Of a stretch of DNA of 32,093 nucleotides, positions 9,387 through 16,251 are shown piece after piece. The stretch comes from an uncultured Rubripirellula sp. (GTDB lineage: Bacteria; Planctomycetota; Planctomycetia; Pirellulales; Pirellulaceae). Location: assembly GCA_938075415.1 (NCBI GenBank), contig CALJHC010000024.1:1-32093 (forward strand), read 5' to 3'. The stretch's first letter is position 1, and each line of letters opens with the position of its first letter. The notes beneath the pieces are model-generated. The model was not told where the DNA came from and ran no database searches. It saw only the letters and a list, made by a program, of their open reading frames with translations. The position numbers and the translations under genes were made by a program.

Positions 9387-9471
9387 GAACAAGAGAGGTG
9401 GTTTAGGCAACACAGGCAAAACCAGTGGTGTGTTGTCTTTGAAGCTTTGGCTCTTGAATCTTGTTTTGCCT
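9387..9471 (+). other. Cluster of overlapping inverted repeats, possible structured RNA
   Basis: CAAGAG (9390-9395) can pair with CTCTTG (9451-9456), CAACACA (9408-9414) with TGTGTTG (9429-9435), and AGGCAAAAC (9414-9422) with GTTTTGCCT (9463-9471). The third pairing crosses the first, so together they would make a pseudoknot or alternative folds. I do not recognise an RNA family. Confidence 0.3.
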
Positions 9472-10203
9472 CATTTCAGAGTTAGCCACAGTGTTGCAAT
9501 TATTTCGGTTCGCTTCTCCGCGTAGAAGATAGCGTTAGTTGCAGTCATTCACTTGAGTGAGAGCGAGACGGCAGCAGTGGGTTGGTTAACTCGGAAAGTT
9601 TTAACCCTATTGGCAAGCGATGAAGGGTGTCAGCTTGGAAGCCGAGTCGAGCGACAGGGAGGGTTGTGGATGGGCGTGGACTGAAATTTCGAATGGTTGG
9701 GCGGAACGTGGGTGACCAGGTTGACGCTTGTGGTTGGCGGAGTGGCTGTTGGATGCGTGAAAACAACCGCTGCGAACGTGATGGGGTGAGTTTTTGCTGA
9801 AGGATTGAAGTTGAAGAGGGCAGCAGGATTTGTCGTAGTCTTGGCTTGCGTGATCGATCTCGCCTGTTGATCTCTTAGGCCGGTATCGCTTCGGAAACAA
9901 AAGCCGCAGTTGACGGCTGCATTTTGAAACTCGCGAAAGTTGGCGGCCCTGGCCTTCGTTGATAATGGTCGAGCGATCCATTGCAGCAAGCGACTCCAGG
10001 GTGAGGACTTCGACTGGTTACGAAGCCTGTTAAACTTTGCCAGACTCAGACACCCTTTTGAGTTCATTGCTTTGGCAGCGGCGAGTTGATTGTTGGCTTT
10101 GGTGATAGAAAAGCCGTCTGTTGGATCTTGCGGGGATTTCTAATTCGCGTTTCACTAATCATTCGCTACACGACGTCAGCCCATAGATCACGAGCTACCA
10201 ACC

Positions 10204-11025
10204 ATGAAATATGCGATTTGTAATGAAACCTTCGGTGATTGGAATCTGGCTGACGCCTTAGACTTGGCCAAAGACACTGGTTACACCGGTTGGGAAGTTG
10301 CTCCGTTCATGCTGGGCGACGATATTTTCCGTTTCGATTCCTCGTCTAGAAACGCGTATCGCGACCAGGTCGAGAAAGCGGGCTTCGAGGTCATTGGTTT
10401 GCATTGGTTGTTGGCCAAAACAGAGGGATACCATCTGACGACTGAGGACAAAGCAGTGCGAGAGAGCACCGCCAATTACTTAGCAAGCTTGGCCGAACTT
10501 TGCAGCGACCTCGGAGGAGGATTGATGGTCTTGGGGTCACCGCAGCAACGCAATGTTCCTGAAGAGCAGTCAATGGAATCCGCAATGGATAACGCCGTAG
10601 AGGTGCTTCGTCGGGTCACGCCGCAGTTGGAAAAACATAACGTCAAGATTGCGGTAGAGCCGCTGGGAAAAGAAGAAGGGAATTTTCTTAATCATGCCTG
10701 TGATGCCCGGCAGATAATCGAAAGGGTCGACCATCCAAATGTACGCTTGCACCTTGACGTCAAAGCGATGAGTGATGAGGGAACGCCCATTGATAAAATC
10801 ATTCAAGACAACGCCGACCTGATGATTCACTTCCACGCGAATGATCCCAACAAGCAAGGTCCGGGGATGGGTGATGTCGATTTTGTTCCAATCCTCAGAA
10901 TGCTGGAGAAGATCAATTACCAGGGTTGGACCAGCGTTGAAGTATTTGACTATTCTCCGGGCATTGAGACGTTGGTTGTGAAAAGCATGGAAAATCTACT
11001 GACGTCGTTGAAAGCAACGCAGTAA
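10204..11025 (+). CDS. Sugar phosphate isomerase/epimerase-like TIM-barrel protein
   Basis: The 273-residue product belongs to the xylose isomerase-like TIM-barrel (AP endonuclease 2) superfamily, whose members isomerise or epimerise sugars or inositols using a divalent metal. It starts with MKYAICNETFGDW and has the expected acidic/His metal ligands in order: Glu in IAVEPLGKEEGNF, Asp in VRLHLDVKAM, His in MIHFHANDPNKQGPG, and Glu in SVEVFDYSPG. There is no signal peptide, so it is cytoplasmic. Length is typical. It stands alone with long gaps on both sides. The exact substrate cannot be read from the sequence. Confidence 0.88.
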   Translation: MKYAICNETFGDWNLADALDLAKDTGYTGWEVAPFMLGDDIFRFDSSSRNAYRDQVEKAGFEVIGLHWLLAKTEGYHLTTEDKAVRESTANYLASLAELCSDLGGGLMVLGSPQQRNVPEEQSMESAMDNAVEVLRRVTPQLEKHNVKIAVEPLGKEEGNFLNHACDARQIIERVDHPNVRLHLDVKAMSDEGTPIDKIIQDNADLMIHFHANDPNKQGPGMGDVDFVPILRMLEKINYQGWTSVEVFDYSPGIETLVVKSMENLLTSLKATQ

Positions 11026-11292
11026 CAACCCGTTTCATCGATTATCGGCAAGCGACCAGTCGCTTGGACACGAAGTTCGTCAAAGAGAGCAGTCGACTGT
11101 TCAGTTCGCGGCTTCCAATTTCTGTCATGAGGCTTCTGATTCTGTCCTGATGAATTCGTCTTGCGCTCGGCTTTTACGGCAGTGACAGCAACAAGTCGAT
11201 GGCAGGTTGTCGATCTAGAATTGGTTGATGAGCGAACAATAAAATGAGTCCATGCGATAACGGCCGACCCATGCCGCGCTTCGCTATCCATT

Positions 11293-11348
11293 ATCTCTGC
11301 ACTGCGATCTCTGCACTGCGATCTCTGGAATGCGATCTCTGCGCCGCG
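11293..11348. repeat. Four 14-bp tandem repeats
   Basis: Units lie at 11293, 11307, 11321 and 11335. The first two are identical (ATCTCTGCACTGCG) and the others differ at two to three positions. 14 bp is not a multiple of 3, which fits a noncoding locus. Confidence 0.9.
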
Positions 11349-11423
11349 TCGATTCGCCGGTTTAACCTCTCTGACCGGTATCTAGCTGTTGTGTCGTGCC
11401 GCCACGGGCCTCAGCGGTTGCTT

Positions 11424-11493
11424 GTTCACTGATCTTCGTTCACTGATCTTCGTTCACTGATCTTCGTTCACTGACCTTCGATCACTGACCTTC
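11424..11493. repeat. Five 14-bp tandem repeats
   Basis: Units start at 11424, 11438, 11452, 11466 and 11480. Three are identical (GTTCACTGATCTTC); the fourth and fifth carry one and two changes. There is no spacer, so this is not a CRISPR array. Confidence 0.92.
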
Positions 11494-11601
11494 GGCCGCC
11501 CATCGGGAAGTGCCCGCTTAGTGATGTTTTTCCACTTGCTACACCGTGGGTGGTTCAGCGAGATGGACTCGGCACCAACGAATCGCAAATCTTCAATTAG
11601 C

Positions 11602-11661
11602 CGAGATTGTCTGAGCCAAGATTGTGGTCGTCGAGATTGTGGTCGTCGAGATTGTCTGGTT
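11602..11661. repeat. Four 15-bp tandem repeats
   Basis: Units at 11602, 11617, 11632 and 11647 share the core GAGATTGT (AAGATTGT in the second) and alternate between CTG and GGTCGT tails. The sequence is unrelated to the 14-bp clusters just upstream. Confidence 0.85.
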
Positions 11662-11720
11662 GTTTATCGTTCTATTGAACGTCCTGTGGGCTGGCAGGTT
11701 CCGCTCAATTTCCACGAAAT

Positions 11721-11745
11721 AAAAAAACACCGAAAACAGCGGTGT
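11721..11745 (-). terminator. Leftward-facing terminator-like hairpin
   Basis: ACACCG (11727-11732) pairs with CGGTGT (11740-11745), with an A run at 11721-11727. Read on the minus strand this is a short stem followed by a U run. No minus-strand gene ends here, so it would stop antisense or divergent transcription coming from the operon promoter. Confidence 0.5.
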
Positions 11746-11851
11746 GCTGGGGAATCCCTCGTGTCTACCGGCCTAATTGCTACTGTATACTGCACGTCTC
11801 GACGAATGATTCGATTGCCACAGAACGAACCTGCAAGAGCTCGGAGAGCCA

Positions 11852-12862
11852 ATGTCTAGCGAAGTCATGTCAGATGAGGAAGAGGCTGAAGTTGTCGCCC
11901 AGATTCGAGCAGGTCGAGAGCAAATTCTTGCTGAGCTGTCCAAAACCATTGTTGGTCAGCACGATGTGATCGAGCAACTGTTGCTATGCCTGTTTTCGGG
12001 TGGGCACTGTTTAATCACCGGCGCTCCGGGATTGGCCAAAACCCTGTTGGTAAGAAGTGTCTCCGAGATCTTCCATCTTGATTTTCAGCGAATCCAATTC
12101 ACACCGGATCTAATGCCGGCTGATATCACTGGGACCGAGATTCTGGAACAAAACGATCAGGGTGAGCGAAGCCTTCAGTTTGTGAAGGGGCCAATCTTTG
12201 CCAACGTGATTCTTGCTGATGAGATCAATCGTACACCACCTAAGACTCAGGCCGCGTTGCTGGAGGCCATGCAAGAGCATCAGGTGACCGCATCGGGACG
12301 ACGCTACGCGCTGGATGAGCCTTTCTTTGTACTGGCGACGCAAAATCCGATCGAGATGGAGGGGACTTATCCGCTTCCCGAAGCGCAGTTGGATCGATTC
12401 ATGTTCAACGTCATGATCGATTACCTTCCCCCGCAGGACGAGCTGGAAGTCGTGATGCGGACGACGTCGAAACGCGCCGAAACGATTGACCCAATTTTTA
12501 CCGGTGAGGATGTTCTGCGTTTCCACGAGATTGTGAGACGAGTGCCAATTGCGGAGGACGTTGCGAGGTTCGCCGTGACCCTCGCTGCGGCATCGCGACC
12601 CAATCAAGAGGGGACACCCGACTTCATTAACAACTGGGTCAACTGGGGTGCCGGGCTGCGTGCCGCTCAAACGCTTGTGCTGGGCGGCAAATCGCGCGCA
12701 CTGCTCAATGGACGTGCGCACGTGACGCAAGAGGATATCGAAGCTTTGGCAAAGCCAACTCTGAGGCATCGTGTACTATTGAGCTATCGTGCCGAGGCCG
12801 AGGGTGTGACCATCGATGATGTCATCGAACGCTTGCTGGAAACCGTCATCGCGGGTGTTTAA
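11852..12862 (+). CDS. MoxR-family AAA+ ATPase
   Basis: MoxR proteins are cytoplasmic AAA+ ATPases that act as chaperones, typically on a VWA-domain partner encoded next door. The 336-residue product shows Walker A GAPGLAKT at 57-64, Walker B VILADE at 119-124, the MoxR-typical NRTPPKTQAALLEAMQE segment at 126-142, and sensor 1 ATQNP at 162-166 followed by EMEGTYPLPEAQLDRF. A C-terminal lid domain contains the HRVLLSYRAEAEG segment. GGAG lies 8-9 nt before the ATG. It is the first gene of a seven-gene operon, and the next start codon is 1 nt after its stop codon. Length is normal for the family. Confidence 0.95.
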   Translation: MSSEVMSDEEEAEVVAQIRAGREQILAELSKTIVGQHDVIEQLLLCLFSGGHCLITGAPGLAKTLLVRSVSEIFHLDFQRIQFTPDLMPADITGTEILEQNDQGERSLQFVKGPIFANVILADEINRTPPKTQAALLEAMQEHQVTASGRRYALDEPFFVLATQNPIEMEGTYPLPEAQLDRFMFNVMIDYLPPQDELEVVMRTTSKRAETIDPIFTGEDVLRFHEIVRRVPIAEDVARFAVTLAAASRPNQEGTPDFINNWVNWGAGLRAAQTLVLGGKSRALLNGRAHVTQEDIEALAKPTLRHRVLLSYRAEAEGVTIDDVIERLLETVIAGV

Positions 12863-12863
12863 T

Positions 12864-13958
12864 ATGGCAACTGTAACTGAACCTCAGGGGGAACCACCCT
12901 CTTCGGTGGAGCAACCCGCAGCGTCCATCGATCCTCTTGCCTTAATGAGGATCAAGAACCTTTCGTTAAGGGCAAAGGTTTTGGTTGAGGGGTTTTACAA
13001 CGGTCTGCATCGCAGCCCTTTTCATGGTAGTTCGGTCGAATTTCGTGAGTACCGGCCCTACGCAACTGGTGACGATCTACGCAATCTGGATTGGAAACTT
13101 TACGCTCGAAGCGATCGTTATTACATCAAGAAATTTGATGATGAAACCAATCGACAATGTTTTCTGGTGCTTGACCAAAGCCGATCGATGGGATTTGGTT
13201 CGCTTGAATATACAAAGATAGAGTATGCACAGACGCTCACTGCCACACTCGCCTACTTTTTGACGCTGCAGCGCGATAGTGTTGGTTTGTTAACGTTTGA
13301 CGAAATTGTCCATGAGTTCATTCCGGCAAGTCGAACGCGAGGGCAATTACGAAGATTGATGGTTGCGTTGGCTCGGCCGGTCGCCGGGCAGGGCACCGAT
13401 TTGGAGCAACCCTTGAAGGAAATTGCTGCTCTCGTTCGTCGACGGGGGCTGATCATCATTGCATCGGATTTTCTTGCTAACACTGACGCACTGCGCCGAA
13501 ACTTCGCCTACTTGCGATCACGTGGTCATCAGGTGCTCGCCCTGCAGGTTCTTGACCCGGCTGAGAAGGAGTTGGGAATCCAGGCTCCCAGTGTGGTGGT
13601 CGATATGGAGACGGATCGGGAGGTGTACATTGATCCGATCGCTGCGGGTGCAAGTTATAGCAAGGCGATGGATCAGCATCAGGAAGAGTTGCGATCGATT
13701 TGTAACTCTTTGGGCGTTGATTTTCGACAGCATCTCACTGATCAACCCATCGAGAGTGCCCTGTTTGAACTGGTCTCGGCGCAGCAGAGCCGACCGAGCC
13801 ACGGGGTTAGGCCACAGACTGTCGCCGCTGGTGGAGGAACCGACGCAAACAGGCTGGGGACTAGCGGGTCAGAGACAGCACCTGGCAAGTTAGTGGAAGC
13901 GACTGGCAAGTTGGAGACAGGGACTGGCGAGTCCGAGACAAGGGGGCCGAAAGCATGA
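12864..13958 (+). CDS. DUF58 (VWA-like) protein, MoxR partner
   Basis: DUF58 proteins are the usual partners of MoxR ATPases and have a VWA-like fold. The signature GSSVEFREYRPYATGDD plus DWKLYARSD spans about residues 56-84, and a complete metal-site motif D-x-S-x-S (DQSRS) sits at 104-108. I start it at ATG 12864, 1 nt after the MoxR stop; an upstream in-frame ATG at 12816 would overlap MoxR by 47 nt. The product has 364 residues. No membrane segment is visible, so it is probably cytoplasmic. The last 35 residues are a repetitive Gly/Thr/Glu tail made by a 21-bp repeat, unlike the conserved body. The stop overlaps the next start (ATGA). Confidence 0.93.
   Translation: MATVTEPQGEPPSSVEQPAASIDPLALMRIKNLSLRAKVLVEGFYNGLHRSPFHGSSVEFREYRPYATGDDLRNLDWKLYARSDRYYIKKFDDETNRQCFLVLDQSRSMGFGSLEYTKIEYAQTLTATLAYFLTLQRDSVGLLTFDEIVHEFIPASRTRGQLRRLMVALARPVAGQGTDLEQPLKEIAALVRRRGLIIIASDFLANTDALRRNFAYLRSRGHQVLALQVLDPAEKELGIQAPSVVVDMETDREVYIDPIAAGASYSKAMDQHQEELRSICNSLGVDFRQHLTDQPIESALFELVSAQQSRPSHGVRPQTVAAGGGTDANRLGTSGSETAPGKLVEATGKLETGTGESETRGPKA
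13861..13944. repeat. 21-bp tandem repeat forming the DUF58 protein tail
   Basis: Three units at 13882-13902, 13903-13923 and 13924-13944 begin CTGGC(A/G)AGT, and a more divergent one precedes them at 13861-13881. They encode SGSETAP, GKLVEAT, GKLETGT and GESETRG, so the frame is kept. Confidence 0.8.
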
Positions 13959-16159
13959 GCTTGTTAGCCCCGTTCTATTTTTTCGGTGCCGCCGCCATCG
14001 TTGGCCCGATTCTTTTTCATCTGATACGTCGGCAACCGAAAGGGAAAGTTCCCTTCAGTTCTTTGATGTTTCTACAAGCAACACCCCCGCGCTTAACCAA
14101 ACGCAGTCGAATCAGCAATTGGCTTCTCTTGTTGTTGCGGGCGATGGCTTTACTTCTTCTCGCCTTGGCATTTACCCGGCCATTTTTGCGTTTTACCAAT
14201 ATGACCGAAGAAACCGTCGCCGGAAGGCGGATGATCGTGATGCTCGATACCAGTGCGAGCATGCAGCGGACCGGGTTGTGGGAAAAATCACTAGCCGAGA
14301 TTGATACCATCCTTGACGACCTGCAATCAGCGGATGAGATCGCTTTGGTTTCATTTGATGACTCGGCCACCTTGCAGGTTGCCTTTGATGAAAGCCGCAC
14401 GCTGAATCTGGAAGATACCAAAGAAAATCTGCGTAACGTTGTTGGCTCAATTGGACCGACCTGGCGAGGGACGCAATTGGCAGCCGCCTTGGAGTTTTGC
14501 GGCGAATTGGCAATGAACGTCCAAGTCAACGACGACCGGATAACCGATGTTGAGGACAATTCCGAGCGTTCGGAGTTTCAATCGGATCAGTTCGAATCCG
14601 TCTCTGCACGCGGTGCAACTCAACCAGCTCAGTTGATCCTGATCAGTGATCTTCAACAGGGATCAAGTCTTTCACGCTTGCAGAATTACGCTTGGCCGAA
14701 GCGACTGAAGTTGGATATCAGACCGGTTGTGACAAAAGACCAGACTAACGCTTCAATCAAAATTTTAACCGCGACTGACGCCAGCGGGGATGAGCAGGAA
14801 CGCGCCAGAATACGCGTCACCAACTCCGGTAATTCTCAAGGCTCAACCTTTTCGATCAATTGGACGGAAACTGCAACTGCCGAAGTGGCGGAATCCGACG
14901 ATGCGGTGCGTGCGGCCGTCAACGGTGGTGTCGCGCTGCAAACAAAAGTGGCTCCGGGTCAATCGCGGGTTGTGTCAATTCCGAATCCCTCCGGGCGGTT
15001 CAAAGGCATTGAACTTGCAGGAGACCAGAGCTCCTTTGACAACCGCTATTACGTGGTTGATCCCGAGGTGGTGGAAGATCAAATCTTTTTCTTTGGATCT
15101 GATACGGAGGAGCCCCGTTCAAGCCTCTTTTATTATCTCGAGAAACTTCCTTTGGGCGCGGCCAATCGACGGGTGACCAAACGGAAGCTCAAACCGGGCG
15201 AAATAGAAGGCGTGGCGAGCTTGAAACCCTCGCTTTTAATCCTGTCAGCTGCACCAGCGGGAGAGTTGGATGCTGAAATTCAAGACTACCTGATTGCGGG
15301 CGGACAGCTGCTCGCGGTGCTGTCTGATTCTCGAGAGGCAGAGGAGCTATTGAGTTTCCTGAGTGGTCTGTCTGATGCCAAGTTCACCGGGCAGGAGGTC
15401 AAGTCGACCGATTATGCGATGCTGTCGGGAATCCGCTTCAAGCATCCTCTCTTTCAGAAGATGGCTGAACCCAAGTTCAGTGACTTCACGAAGATTCGTT
15501 TTTGGAAACACCATTGGGTGAAATCGAATCTACAGTCATCGTCAACGATCGCCAGTTTTGATGATGGCAGTCCTGCGATCATCGAACACCAATTGGGAGA
15601 CGGTGCGATCTATGTGCTGTGCAGTGGTTGGCAACCCGAGGCCAGCCAATTGGCATTGTCCACGAAGTTTCTGCCTTTAATTGATGCGTTCGCCAGTCGC
15701 GGTCGGACAAGGGCACCGCCGTTGTCATTGACAGTTGGCGATGCCGTTCCTTTTTCTGTTTCCGCGTCCGGCGTGCTGACCAAGCCCGATGGAACGGAGA
15801 TTGAATACCGTTCGGAGGGTGATCGAGAGGTGATTGATCAACCGGGGATTTATCAACTTGTTGACGCACAGAAAACGGTTAGCTTCGCTGTCAATCTTGG
15901 AGACGACGAAAGTAGGGTTGAAGTGATGCCGCTTGATGAGTTCGAGCGTTTTGGTGCTTTGCTCGGAAAGACGCTTGATAATGAAACCGCGACGCGAATC
16001 AATCGCCAGATGAAGGACATTGAGCTGGAGAAAAGTCAAGGTTTGTGGCATTGGTTGGTTGTTGCGGCACTCGTATTGATTCTTACCGAAACATTTCTCT
16101 CGGGCCGCATCACCAATCGCGAGCCGCACCGTTTGTCTCAACTAGGGAAAACAGTATGA
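13955..16159 (+). CDS. BatA-domain / VWA membrane protein
   Basis: This 734-residue protein starts with the BatA N-terminal domain: a membrane segment (residues 5-22) followed by HLIRRQPKGKVPFSSLMFL and a second membrane segment (55-76). A VWA domain with an intact metal-site motif DTSAS (98-102) follows. The later part is a mixed extracytoplasmic region containing a glutamine-amidotransferase-like strand/loop (EIQDYLIAGGQLLAVLSDS), and there is a C-terminal membrane helix near 700-720. In the Bat/aerotolerance-type operons such proteins are the membrane partners of MoxR. Both ends are translationally coupled: ATGA overlap with the DUF58 gene, and ATGA overlap at 16156 with the next small ORF. 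Confidence 0.9.
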   Translation: MSLLAPFYFFGAAAIVGPILFHLIRRQPKGKVPFSSLMFLQATPPRLTKRSRISNWLLLLLRAMALLLLALAFTRPFLRFTNMTEETVAGRRMIVMLDTSASMQRTGLWEKSLAEIDTILDDLQSADEIALVSFDDSATLQVAFDESRTLNLEDTKENLRNVVGSIGPTWRGTQLAAALEFCGELAMNVQVNDDRITDVEDNSERSEFQSDQFESVSARGATQPAQLILISDLQQGSSLSRLQNYAWPKRLKLDIRPVVTKDQTNASIKILTATDASGDEQERARIRVTNSGNSQGSTFSINWTETATAEVAESDDAVRAAVNGGVALQTKVAPGQSRVVSIPNPSGRFKGIELAGDQSSFDNRYYVVDPEVVEDQIFFFGSDTEEPRSSLFYYLEKLPLGAANRRVTKRKLKPGEIEGVASLKPSLLILSAAPAGELDAEIQDYLIAGGQLLAVLSDSREAEELLSFLSGLSDAKFTGQEVKSTDYAMLSGIRFKHPLFQKMAEPKFSDFTKIRFWKHHWVKSNLQSSSTIASFDDGSPAIIEHQLGDGAIYVLCSGWQPEASQLALSTKFLPLIDAFASRGRTRAPPLSLTVGDAVPFSVSASGVLTKPDGTEIEYRSEGDREVIDQPGIYQLVDAQKTVSFAVNLGDDESRVEVMPLDEFERFGALLGKTLDNETATRINRQMKDIELEKSQGLWHWLVVAALVLILTETFLSGRITNREPHRLSQLGKTV
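16144..16148 (+). promoter_or_regulatory. Ribosome binding site of the 31-residue ORF
   Basis: AGGGA lies 7 nt before ATG 16156, inside the end of the BatA gene. Confidence 0.6.
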
Positions 16160-16251
16160 CTCGAATGGGCGAGGGCATTTTCCGGTTAGGCAAAACGGTC
16201 TGCGTTGTGCCTTGCGGATTCGTTTTAATGGCTCTGGGAGCAAATCAGTGA
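16156..16251 (+). CDS. Small 31-residue protein, translationally coupled on both sides
   Basis: This short ORF is not recognised by homology. It begins with an ATGA overlap with the BatA stop codon, has its own ribosome binding site, and ends in TGATG, sharing 1 nt with the next start codon. Its product has a basic/acidic N-terminal part (MTRMGEGIFRLGK) followed by a hydrophobic stretch of about 16 residues (VCVVPCGFVLMALGA) containing two cysteines, so it could be a tiny single-span membrane protein. Every other junction in this operon is an overlap or a 1-nt gap; without this ORF the BatA-DUF4175 junction would be the only large gap. That makes it a plausible real gene, or at least a translated coupling peptide. 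Confidence 0.55.
   Translation: MTRMGEGIFRLGKTVCVVPCGFVLMALGANQ

Larger units (their letters stand above)
8964..10203. other. Long intergenic region without a convincing gene
   Basis: These 1.24 kb separate the divergent nrdJ and sugar isomerase genes. The first 180 nt hold the nrdJ upstream region with two dyads and a strong hairpin. From 9387 to 9471 there are overlapping inverted repeats that could form an RNA. From about 9560 to 10090 the plus strand is visibly G-rich and interspersed with T. A minus-strand frame of up to 145 codons exists at 9630-10067, but its translation is low-complexity and has no recognisable domain. I see no RNase P, tmRNA or cobalamin-riboswitch signature here. 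Confidence 0.5.
11026..11851. other. Repeat-rich intergenic region before the MoxR operon
   Basis: No convincing gene is present between the isomerase and the MoxR ATPase. It holds three separate tandem-repeat clusters (14 bp x4, 14 bp x5, 15 bp x4) and a leftward-facing terminator at 11721-11745. The operon promoter must lie in the last 150 nt. A TATACT at 11786-11791 could be a -10 box, but no -35 is evident. A plus-strand frame covering 11521-11859 is mostly a read-through of the 15-bp repeats. Confidence 0.5.

Noticed and set aside
9630..10067. A 145-codon minus-strand frame in the gene-free region
   Set aside because: Its translation is Pro/Thr/Ser-rich low complexity caused by the G-rich plus strand, with no ribosome binding site or known motif.
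11424..11493. CRISPR-like array
   Set aside because: The 14-bp units are directly adjacent with no spacers, and no cas genes are present.
11521..11859. A 112-codon plus-strand frame before the MoxR gene
   Set aside because: Much of it is a translated 15-bp repeat, no start signal is visible, and it overlaps the MoxR start out of frame.
12110..12769. A 219-codon minus-strand frame
   Set aside because: It is the antisense shadow of the MoxR gene, whose motifs are complete.
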